NCBI RefSeq assembly: GCF_042432805.1
Contig: NZ_JBHLWO010000002.1
Location: 2,728,001 to 2,792,000 of the forward strand
From: Olivibacter oleidegradans
GTDB taxonomy: Bacteria; Bacteroidota; Bacteroidia; Sphingobacteriales; Sphingobacteriaceae
DNA: 64,000 bases
Direction of reading: 5' to 3'
Shown here: one piece after another, positions 16,897-23,921 of the stretch
Layout of the letters: every line of letters starts with the position of its first letter
Position numbering within the stretch: the first letter of the stretch is position 1
Program-made: the position numbers and the translations under genes
The notes under the pieces: generated by a model
The model's database searches: none
Told to the model about the DNA's origin: nothing
Seen by the model: only the letters and a program-made list of their open reading frames with translations

Positions 16897-17211
16897 TCAG
16901 ATTAGCCCGTTTGTAAAGGATTGGTAGAACGTTTCAAATGGTGCTTTGGGTTTATGGGTTCTGATACCTGCACGTATGCCGGACAATCTTTCAAAACGGT
17001 TTAATGAAAAACTACCGACCGGAATACGGTATCCCTTTTTGTTGCAATAAAATTCGCCATGTTCATCAACAAGACTAAACCTTGCGCTCTTGCCGATCTG
17101 CCACGTTGCCATTTTACAATCGGCTACACGGCCACTTATTCCCCGCTGATGGCACACGAATCCTTTCGTGTGCACATTCCATTCATTGCCTCTTATAAAG
17201 GTGCTTGTCAT
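16897..17211 (-). CDS. Hypothetical protein
   Basis: 104 residues, basic, no family recognised. The core MATWQIGKSARFSLVDEHGE, then FYCNKKGYRIPVGSFSLNRF, looks like a compact beta-rich domain. An internal methionine at residue 34 (17112) would remove an N-terminal stretch that overlaps an inverted repeat (17152-17173) found again at 21.5 kb, so the true start may be there. It has its own terminator and belongs to neither neighbouring module. Confidence 0.45.
   Translation of the reverse strand: MTSTFIRGNEWNVHTKGFVCHQRGISGRVADCKMATWQIGKSARFSLVDEHGEFYCNKKGYRIPVGSFSLNRFERLSGIRAGIRTHKPKAPFETFYQSFTNGLI
17152..17173. repeat. Inverted repeat, copy 1
   Basis: Arms GCACACGAA/TTCGTGTGC with a four-base loop. 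A near-identical hairpin lies at 21493-21516. The two copies bracket the peptide-toxin module and one decayed gene copy. Confidence 0.55.
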
Positions 17212-17429
17212 TATGTCTATATAATACTATCTCCAAAATAAAAAACCATGTAACAGGCAAGGTTACGTTCCTTTCAAGCTCTATTCGTACAATAATTGAA
17301 ACTATGAACGATACACGCTACGGGCAAGGGAGCAACGTTTAACTTATCCGAAAGCAGTCAATCTGGTAGATATAATTTTCAAAGTAAAATTGGAAGTTCA
17401 ATACCTCGACCAATCTCCTTTCTTCCTCT

Positions 17430-17560
17430 TTAAAAAATAGTATACGGATTGTACAGCAAGGGATCATCTACTGGAGGTTAAAATAGATTTTAAAGTTTCA
17501 AAGGACACGTCACGAAATGGAAATTCACTTTTTAGTTCCTCAATATTACGCACAGGTCCT
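17430..17560 (-). pseudogene. Fragment of a small gene, copy 1
   Basis: On the minus strand FRDVSFETLKSILTSS is followed, after a frameshift, by DDPLLYNPYTIF and a stop. The same pattern occurs at 22503-22620 as GDDPLMYDCYLVLEE. Only the C-terminal part of the ancestral gene survives. The family is not firmly known; the DDPLxYxxY ending recalls DUF7683-like small proteins. Confidence 0.4.
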
Positions 17561-17588
17561 TATTTTTACTGCAATTACCTGAATCAAA

Positions 17589-17900
17589 ATGAAAAAAACA
17601 GATAGTACGTTACCCGAATGGATAGCAAAACAAGCATCGTTGGGGCCAAATATTAGCGTAGAAGGTAAACAGACTGAAAGAAACTCATTTTGGTATTTAC
17701 TTACCGTATGCTGCCCACTGATTTTTGAGCGTTATGCCATTGTGCTCCATCCATTCTGGACTAGTCGCAATTTTAAAAAATCGGTTAACCTAGACCAGCA
17801 AAAAAGACGCACAACGAAAGCTTCGAAGGAATATCATGGCAAAATTTTTTCGATGTAAACTATCTAAACACATAATGTTCCACCTTATGCATATTGTCTT
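17589..17900 (+). pseudogene. Truncated, frameshifted copy 1 of the 21.7-kb gene
   Basis: From the ATG at 17589 the protein (MKKTDSTLPEWIAKQ, then SLGPNISVEGKQTE, then FERYAIVLHPFW) closely matches the start of the gene at 21741-22412. After about 75 codons an A-run (near 17800) shifts the frame; the shifted frame continues with NESFEGISWQNFFDV before similarity stops near 17860-17870. So it keeps the start codon but has lost its C-terminal two thirds. It is a decayed duplicate, probably of an immunity-type gene. Confidence 0.7.
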
Positions 17901-18605
17901 TAACAAAGATAAGCATTCGCTATTGTATTGCCTCTAATATTATCCTCACAAGATAGAATATGCAAAAGCCAAATCATTTATCCAAAGTTTTATTGGCTTA
18001 TTTTTTTTTATTATAGTTTTTGACGCTGTTTCATCCTTTTTTAAAGGACGACGAAACAGCAATTTTTACAAAAAGTTTCTGCAAATTACCCTTTGGATAT
18101 TAGAGTCCCTTTTGTATCACTTAAGAGATCAGGAAACTACTATATGCAACTCTTTGCGTTCCTAAAAATTTAACTTAACAAGGAAAATGTTTCCGTTCAG
18201 TTTGTTCATTTTATTAATCACACACCCATTAAAGAAAAAATCATACTTTTTTTCAACACAACAACATCATACATTTAAAAGTTTTTTTTATTTTATATTA
18301 TATATTTCTATATTTGAATCAAATAGAATTCTAACAAATGCACATAAATAACAAAATCGATTTCTCAATGAACTATATGATCATACTTTTATCACGGAGT
18401 AACTTCAATATATCAGCTGGACAAAATAAAGAAAACACCATTACAGAGTCTATGATATCTTTTTAATTTTTTTTGGTGCAATACGCAAGGCTAATCTTCA
18501 ATAGCGTTCAGCAACCATAAGATTAAGCCACAGCCTTTACAACGTCCAACACACAATTAAATCAACAGAAATTACAGTATATTTTTAACCTTAATTTTTA
18601 ACATT
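17901..18605. other. Long AT-rich leader region before the peptide operon
   Basis: About 700 bases without a supported gene. TATATTTG at 18309-18316 fits the Bacteroidota -7 consensus TAnnTTTG, but no TTTG is seen at the right distance upstream. If used, it gives a leader of nearly 290 bases, long enough for regulation. Confidence 0.35.
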
Positions 18606-18932
18606 ATGATGAATTCCAAAAAATCAATCTTTGTAGCGGCCTCTCTCGCAGGCATTCTTAGCATCAACATCTTTAATTCTGAAGCTAAAGACTCTTATCA
18701 GTTTATAAATCAAGCCAAGAGTACTTCCCTAACTTCTCGGTCTTCCACATCCTCTGTCGAAGTAGCTTTTACTCCAGCTGCAACTGTAGTGGTATTTGTT
18801 TCAGCAATAACTTGTCCTGCTTGGACAGGCGAAGGTGATCAAGAGCCAGAACCCGATGGCTACACTCTTTTAAGCTACGCTAACGACGACACGTCCAAGA
18901 TAAAAGAACTGGAACTGTATAAATTAAATTAG
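18606..18932 (+). CDS. Secreted peptide-toxin precursor candidate (sdpC-like position)
   Basis: 108 residues. A Sec signal peptide is evident (MMNSKKSIFVAASLAGILSI, cleaved probably after NSEAK). Then comes a serine/threonine-rich segment (40-50) and a hydrophobic stretch VAFTPAATVVVFVSAI followed by TCPAWTGEGD with a single cysteine, and an acidic tail. It is followed by a strong hairpin and then by SdpA-like and HTTM/SdpB-like genes. In Bacillus subtilis SdpA and SdpB mature the SdpC precursor into a hydrophobic toxin peptide; the same layout here suggests that the hydrophobic segment is the mature toxin. No direct similarity to SdpC is visible. The secreted small protein is certain, the toxin role inferred. 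Confidence 0.6.
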   Translation: MMNSKKSIFVAASLAGILSINIFNSEAKDSYQFINQAKSTSLTSRSSTSSVEVAFTPAATVVVFVSAITCPAWTGEGDQEPEPDGYTLLSYANDDTSKIKELELYKLN

Positions 18933-18939
18933 CACATTA

Positions 18940-18966
18940 GGTCCAATAGTATTTTGCTATTGGACC
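18940..18966 (+). terminator. Intercistronic hairpin / partial terminator
   Basis: A perfect ten-base stem GGTCCAATAG/CTATTGGACC with a seven-base loop, followed by GTTTGGATTT. It sits between the precursor gene and the maturation genes, where a leaky terminator would give excess precursor mRNA or protect its 3' end. Confidence 0.65.
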
Positions 18967-18979
18967 GTTTGGATTTGAA

Positions 18980-19645
18980 TTGCGAGAAATGCTAAAAAAA
19001 GTTATCATCATTCTATTTGCATCATATTGGCTTCTAACATTAATGTACAATATCCCAAATAATCCAATTAAAATAGAGTACGGAAAATTCTTCTACAAAT
19101 TTGGTATATTTTTCAACCAGAGATGGTCATTTTTTGCTCCGCCACCAAAGATGAACAATCGATTATATTATTCGTTCTACGATGATCAAAAAAAGGAAAT
19201 TGGAACATTCGAAGTCTTAGAAGCCTTATCAACCAGCAAGAAAGCAAAATTGCCGTTCAACACAGAAGAAGAAGCCTTAGATTATATTCTCAACGGCGCT
19301 ATAAACCAACTTTATCAATTGGTCATTAGACAGCGAGAGCAGCTGGAAGTATCCGAAACAGATCACATCAAAACAATTGAAGAACTGGAAAAAGTTGCCA
19401 GAGACTCTTTATTAACCAACATACATAACATCAAAGAATTTAAGACTCTGGTGAACTTTTCTGATTATGTATTGAAAAACAAGATAGGTAGTGTAAACAG
19501 CTTGAAAACCGCTAGTTTTCTTAAGATTTCCATTAGCGAAGTCGATATACCTAAATTTTATTTACGCAAAAGTGTTAACAGTGCCGAAAAGATATTTTTA
19601 GAATCTGATTTTGTCGATATAAATAAGTTCAAAAAAAATGGTTAA
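18980..19645 (+). CDS. SdpA-like membrane-anchored maturation protein
   Basis: 221 residues. The start is either the TTG-type codon at 18980 or the ATG at 18989 (MLKKVIIILF). One N-terminal membrane helix (about 5-22) is followed by FFNQRWSFFAPPPK and LYYSFYDD, which resembles the W-x-FF-x-x-x-P segment after the membrane anchor of SdpA-family proteins. The C-terminal half is helical and charged. It overlaps the next gene by eight bases, so the two are coupled. It probably works with the HTTM protein to process or export the upstream peptide. The family call rests on this motif and the context. Confidence 0.6.
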   Translation: MREMLKKVIIILFASYWLLTLMYNIPNNPIKIEYGKFFYKFGIFFNQRWSFFAPPPKMNNRLYYSFYDDQKKEIGTFEVLEALSTSKKAKLPFNTEEEALDYILNGAINQLYQLVIRQREQLEVSETDHIKTIEELEKVARDSLLTNIHNIKEFKTLVNFSDYVLKNKIGSVNSLKTASFLKISISEVDIPKFYLRKSVNSAEKIFLESDFVDINKFKKNG

Positions 19646-20528
19646 AAACACTTACTACATCTCCCTATCAATTCTTCGTATATATGTAGCATTTCATATC
19701 ATAAAAAAATATTTTTTATATTTTGATCAAAAAGAGATGCTTTTTGGCACAAATACTTTTATTACATTCAGCGAAAGTCCATTGTTTTCGATACTCGGCC
19801 TAGATGCGATGACTTTTAGAGAGCATATTACGATTATAATCAATGCTATCTTGCTATTGAGTTTGTTATGGAGTATCGGTATTGGAAAAAACATTACGAA
19901 TATCCTTCTCTATATTTCGATTGAATTAATTCAGAGATTGAATAAATACATTTTAAACGGCGGAGATAATCTTCTGAAATATATTTTACTTTATATGAGT
20001 TTCACAAATTGCTATCAGTATTTGATACTTTACAAATCCACCTGGTTTAAACAATGGGATACTAGCTTTGCCACTTATCTAGGAGTGCTTGCGATAAAGA
20101 TTCACTTATGTGTTATATATTTCATATCGGCCATATTCAAAATAAATTCGCAATCCTGGTTCAACGGAATTGCTAACTATTACATATTACAAAGTGAAAG
20201 ATTTAAAGGTACTAGCTTTAACATTAGCTTAGCAAATAACACATGGTTCGTAACACTCTCTACGTATTTCACCTTGCTTTGGGAAATCGCTTTTCCATTT
20301 CTGATTTGGTTCCGAAAAATGAGAGTTCCGCTGATCACTTGTGGTATTATACTGCATCTATCTATTTACTTATTTATGATGATTCACGACTTTGAGATTT
20401 TATTTATGATGACTTATATATTATTTTTTACGGATCAAGATTTGAGGGAGATAAAAAATAATATTTATATTATCGCGAAAAAATGCAAATCTACTCTTTT
20501 GGAAAAATTAAAACAACAGACTACTTGA
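19638..20528 (+). CDS. HTTM-domain membrane protein, SdpB-like
   Basis: 296 residues with about seven or eight hydrophobic helices. The HTTM signature (vitamin K-dependent gamma-carboxylase-like fold) is visible: LNGGDNLLKYILLYMSF, then IKIHLCVIYFISAIFKI, then SWFNGIANYYIL. SdpB of Bacillus belongs to this family and, with SdpA, is needed to produce the mature SDP toxin. Together with the SdpA-like gene and the small secreted protein upstream this forms a coherent peptide-maturation unit in the inner membrane. The HTTM fold is confident; substrate and chemistry are inferred. Confidence 0.78.
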   Translation: MVKNTYYISLSILRIYVAFHIIKKYFLYFDQKEMLFGTNTFITFSESPLFSILGLDAMTFREHITIIINAILLLSLLWSIGIGKNITNILLYISIELIQRLNKYILNGGDNLLKYILLYMSFTNCYQYLILYKSTWFKQWDTSFATYLGVLAIKIHLCVIYFISAIFKINSQSWFNGIANYYILQSERFKGTSFNISLANNTWFVTLSTYFTLLWEIAFPFLIWFRKMRVPLITCGIILHLSIYLFMMIHDFEILFMMTYILFFTDQDLREIKNNIYIIAKKCKSTLLEKLKQQTT

Positions 20529-20532
20529 AGAC

Positions 20533-20925
20533 ATGGAAACCAGAGATTTAATAGAAAAAATGATAGAGAGTTTATCAAAAGCGTTGAAAAGACTACTGAA
20601 GATAGACGCAAATTTAGAAAATGACGTATTCATTAATGAATTTGAAAAATTTTTCCACAACGAGTTCGGAACGACTAACGATCTAGAAGAAAGCATGAAT
20701 AAAATAGAAACAAATGTAGCTCATAGGGGATTACTAACAACAGACATGATACTTATATTATATAGAGCAGCAAAGGCCTATCAAAAAAGAGGGAATAATC
20801 ATAAATCAAAATATTATCATCAATTGGGTACTTATCTAGAAAGCAAGCCAAGGACCATCTCGTTACATGATCACGCAATGCTAGTAGAGATTGATGAGAT
20901 AAAAAAAGCCTTATATAACCAATAG
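20533..20925 (+). CDS. Hypothetical soluble protein of the sdp-like operon
   Basis: 130 residues, helical, no recognised domain, no signal or membrane segment. It begins 4 bp after the HTTM gene and clearly belongs to the operon. The second half, with ILYRAAKAYQKRGNNHKSKYYHQLGTY broken by charged residues, looks like one TPR-like helical pair. It may be an accessory maturation or regulatory factor. No function can be assigned. Confidence 0.55.
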   Translation: METRDLIEKMIESLSKALKRLLKIDANLENDVFINEFEKFFHNEFGTTNDLEESMNKIETNVAHRGLLTTDMILILYRAAKAYQKRGNNHKSKYYHQLGTYLESKPRTISLHDHAMLVEIDEIKKALYNQ

Positions 20926-20956
20926 TAAAGTTTCTCAACACAAATCATCGCTGAAA

Positions 20957-21481
20957 ATGAATAAATTAAACATAAAAGAAAACCTTGAGTCACTAAGTAT
21001 AGTCGGAATTATTGCGGGAATCACTTGTTTCATTTTAACCTATGCTACTGCCTATTATTGGTTGCGAGATGGCTTTGATCCTTTTGAAACAACATGTTTA
21101 GCTCTGATTACTGCAGTTTATTTTCTATTTAGTGTATTTATTTTTAACAGTTGGTTACTTTCTCGCTACAACAGACAAATGACTGAAGACGGTATCAAGA
21201 AGTTCACAAGTTTCTATCAGGTTTGCCTGACTGCAATCTTCGGATTTATAACGTTTTTGATTATGGACGCAACGATTTACTATCTCGTTGACGATACAAT
21301 TCCCAAAGAATTCACTAATTCGCTCATTGAGCTCGTCGATAAAACAGGTGGAGATACTTCAGAGCTAATCGAGTTTGCCGAACTTACATTTGGGCTTCAG
21401 AACGGCATCTTAACATTTATTTTAGGAATAATAGGAGGAATATCGTCGTTATTGCCTTTGAACGCACTTAAAGCCAGATAA
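20957..21481 (+). CDS. Four-helix membrane protein, candidate immunity protein
   Basis: 174 residues with four predicted membrane helices (about 15-35, 45-70, 92-112 and 150-168). The layout resembles DUF4199-like small membrane proteins, but this is not firm. As the last gene of the unit, 31 bp after the previous one and a polytopic membrane protein, it fits the position of an immunity protein protecting the producer from a membrane-active peptide (compare SdpI, also a multi-pass membrane protein). There is no sequence similarity to SdpI that I can see, so the role is inference from position and topology. Confidence 0.55.
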   Translation: MNKLNIKENLESLSIVGIIAGITCFILTYATAYYWLRDGFDPFETTCLALITAVYFLFSVFIFNSWLLSRYNRQMTEDGIKKFTSFYQVCLTAIFGFITFLIMDATIYYLVDDTIPKEFTNSLIELVDKTGGDTSELIEFAELTFGLQNGILTFILGIIGGISSLLPLNALKAR

Positions 21482-21492
21482 AAGCCCTTGCT

Positions 21493-21516
21493 GGCACACG
21501 AACCCTTCCGTGTGCC
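21493..21516. repeat. Inverted repeat, copy 2
   Basis: Arms GGCACACGAA/TCCGTGTGCC (one mismatch), the same hairpin as at 17152-17173. It follows the last gene of the sdp-like operon by 11 bp and could act as its terminator or be a rearrangement mark. Confidence 0.5.
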
Positions 21517-21740
21517 ATTCATCCATCCGATTATTAATAAGCTGAAGAAATAATTTTAAATCTCGAGAACACATTTTTGACTTAAAAATAAATAAACATC
21601 ATCTAGACGAATAAATGGCAACAAAATAATGAAGACGTTTTACCTCTCAAGCACAAGTTCTTACTTTTACTGCAATTACCTGAATCTAAATAAAAAAAAC
21701 AGACGGCACGTTACCCGAATGGATAGCAAAAGAAGCATCT

Positions 21741-22412
21741 TTGGGGCCAAATATTAGCGTAGAAGGTAAACAGACTGAAAGTAACTCTTTTTGGTACTTA
21801 CTGACCGTATGCTGTCCACTGATTTTTGAACGCTATGCCATCGTACTCCATCCGTTCTGGATCAGTTGCGATCTTAAAAAGTCGCCTAACCTGGAACAGC
21901 CAAAGAATGCGCACAACAAAAGCTTCGAACGAATATCATGGCCAGATTTTTTTACGATGTATAGTTATCCTTTTGACTTACAATCAGCAAATAGGAATAT
22001 GGAGTTGATCCGTAAACGGATTATTGAAACTGGTTGGCCTGAGGATATCCGTTATCCGAACGAGGGAAACTGTGAATCATGCGAATTAGAATACATTCTT
22101 GAGCATATTAAAGATATATATGGCGATATATTCATCAATCTCTATTATTGCCAGTTAAAAACCCAGAACTGGGAAAAGGAAATAATATATCAAGCTCATC
22201 TCACTGAATTCAATCTTTTGCCGTCTGAAAAAGAAGTACTTGACAACCCAACAGCAATATATTCGGACGATAAAAGCTGGTGTATAGTTTCCGACTACGA
22301 CTTACCGTTTACTTACATCGGCGGTTCTAAGACGTTAATAGACCGTATTACCAAAAATAGCCCCTTTGATATTTATCCTATTGAACCTACCTTTAAAGCA
22401 AAAAACGTATAA
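21741..22412 (+). CDS. Hypothetical immunity-type protein, copy 2 (ancestral ATG mutated)
   Basis: The frame gives 223 residues from the TTG at 21741 and is intact. Comparison with the partial copy at 17589 shows the ancestral start would be at 21690, but here that codon is ATA instead of ATG; the intervening 17 codons stay in frame and conserved (TLPEWIAKEASLGPN). Translation therefore needs a non-canonical start or the TTG. The protein is soluble, rich in aromatics, with CESCELEYI near the middle and SDYDLPFTYIGGS near the end. Family unknown; single small soluble proteins in several copies at such loci are often toxin immunity proteins. It may be newly inactivated. Confidence 0.5.
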   Translation: MGPNISVEGKQTESNSFWYLLTVCCPLIFERYAIVLHPFWISCDLKKSPNLEQPKNAHNKSFERISWPDFFTMYSYPFDLQSANRNMELIRKRIIETGWPEDIRYPNEGNCESCELEYILEHIKDIYGDIFINLYYCQLKTQNWEKEIIYQAHLTEFNLLPSEKEVLDNPTAIYSDDKSWCIVSDYDLPFTYIGGSKTLIDRITKNSPFDIYPIEPTFKAKNV

Positions 22413-22502
22413 AAAGAAATAGTAATACTTTTTAGCTCACCTGAAAACATTCGACATAATAGTCGTACCGATCAAGGTCAAAAGAAAAGCTAACCAACTC
22501 TT

Positions 22503-22620
22503 TTAGTCTGTTTGCCTCTCTTCGAGAACTAGATAACAATCATACATCAGGGGATCATCACCTTTGGTTTAAAAACAGCTTTCAGAGATTCAAGCGGCAC
22601 CGAAGGCCGTAAATTTCAAT
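22503..22620 (-). pseudogene. Fragment of a small gene, copy 2
   Basis: The minus strand reads VPLESLKAVFKPK and, in another frame, KGDDPLMYDCYLVLEERQTD and a stop. It is the counterpart of the fragment at 17430-17560 and is likewise frameshifted and lacks its N-terminus. Confidence 0.4.
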
Positions 22621-22631
22621 AAGAGAGCAAT

Positions 22632-22647
22632 TTACGGTTTCCCGTAA
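22632..22647. repeat. Dispersed palindrome TTACGG-N4-CCGTAA, copy 1
   Basis: Perfect six-base arms around TTTC. Other copies lie at 23180-23195, 37428-37443, 38624-38638 and 41833-41848. Confidence 0.5.
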
Positions 22648-22872
22648 GATATTTAGCAGAAGACTGTTTAGCTTTGAAAATATGAAAAATCATTTCTCAA
22701 ATTGCACGGGATTTCTCTATATTAGAATACAAATAATAAATGTCAGACTAAACTTTAATCGAACATTAGCACGGTGTACTATTTTAATAGTAGTTGATTC
22801 TATGTCGACAGTGTAGTCGGAGATAATAAATAACAGAAAAAAAGCGAAGCTGGATCGGGCAAAAGCAGTAAT

Positions 22873-22971
22873 ATGGAAAATGGTAAGGACGATTTTATGT
22901 TTTCTACGTTACTGGAGATAGCTGAAGGCTTAGAGGTTGATGTGGAATTATTAATGAAAAAAGAAGATTAA
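22873..22971 (+). pseudogene. 3' fragment of an XRE-type regulator
   Basis: MENGKDDFMFSTLLEIAEGL followed by EVDVELLMKKED and a stop is the last helix region of Cro/CI-type helix-turn-helix proteins. No HTH core remains upstream. The stop overlaps nothing, and a 35-codon frame of unknown value follows directly (22972-23079). Confidence 0.45.
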
Positions 22972-23179
22972 ATGAATTACCCTCCTAAATTTCTGAAAAT
23001 ATACTGTGGAGCTTTTATAATAAACGGAGAAACAAAGGCAGAAGTCAATAAACAAAAAGAAGCAGATGAAATAAGGTGAGTTTGAAGCCACGAAATGCAA
23101 TCTCAAAACAAAACGAGGGTTAATCAACCAATCGACAAATGAATAAACTTTTACACCATCCTATATAATAATGGGCATA

Positions 23180-23195
23180 TTACGGGAAACCGTAG
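23180..23195. repeat. Dispersed palindrome TTACGG-N4-CCGTA, copy 2
   Basis: Arms TTACGG/CCGTAG around GAAA (last pair mismatched), about 80 bp before the gene at 23262. Confidence 0.45.
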
Positions 23196-23261
23196 AAAGG
23201 CACAGAAATAGTTAATAGATTGAGAGCTTTTTAGCACAATGTGCGATAACAAATCTAAATT

Positions 23262-23624
23262 ATGACCAAAGAAATTATGCTACAACTCATCGAACTTGCA
23301 AGGTTGAGAACGACTTGGACGTACAATCAGCTCAATAATCGTTTAGAGTTAGGTTTAGATTTTAATAATGATTACCACAGAAAACGTATTAGAGAATGGC
23401 TTGGGGAAATATCAATACATGAACATAGTAAAAGAAGACCCTTACTTAGCAGTTTAATAATACATAAAAATAGGAAAAGAGAACAGAGAGATGGCTTTTA
23501 TAAACTATGTGGCGAAGTTTTTGGTGAAGATCGGCAGAGTTTAAAGCAAGACAAAGCTTGGGAAAAACAGCTTAATAGCAAACTGCTACACGTATTTAGA
23601 GTGATCCAGAAAAATATAAATTGA
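23262..23624 (+). CDS. Small basic hypothetical protein
   Basis: 120 residues, strongly basic, no known domain. The start (MTKEIMLQLIELARLRTTWT, then YNQLNNRLELG) looks like a helix-turn-helix or winged-helix beginning, and a WLGEIS segment followed by KRRPLLSSLIIHKN suggests a two-part nucleic-acid-binding fold. Similar small proteins occur in Bacteroidota mobile DNA. It lies 297 bp before the DUF262 gene and may be independent of it. No function is assigned. Confidence 0.45.
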   Translation: MTKEIMLQLIELARLRTTWTYNQLNNRLELGLDFNNDYHRKRIREWLGEISIHEHSKRRPLLSSLIIHKNRKREQRDGFYKLCGEVFGEDRQSLKQDKAWEKQLNSKLLHVFRVIQKNIN

Positions 23625-23921
23625 GCAAAAATGACTTTTAGACGTTTATACTAAATATTTTTATTTTTTGGTTTGTGTCCTTGTGAGCCATTTCCTAACA
23701 GAATTTGAAAGAGTTAGATATAAAGGGATGCTTAGGCTCAAACAGACACCATCCAAGTTTCTTGATGCGGAAGTAATGAATTGTTGTGATGACTAATGAA
23801 AATAAAATCCAACACGCTAAATAAAATGAACTTGTATGCGAAACTAAATGAGAGTTAAAAAAAAACAAGTTTTGAGGAAACAACGAACTGTAACGTAATA
23901 TTAATTAAATCAGTGTAAACC

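Noticed and set aside
16846..16900. CRISPR-like or attachment-site repeat around the CCCCTG stem
   Set aside because: Only one hairpin with a T-run on the minus strand; simple terminator is sufficient.
22972..23079. 35-codon frame directly after the XRE fragment
   Set aside because: Too short and without similarity; kept only as a note within the fragment entry.
23695..23883. 62-codon minus-strand frame with aromatic-rich hydrophobic residues
   Set aside because: No start context, no family, in a short intergenic space; composition is explained by AT-rich DNA.
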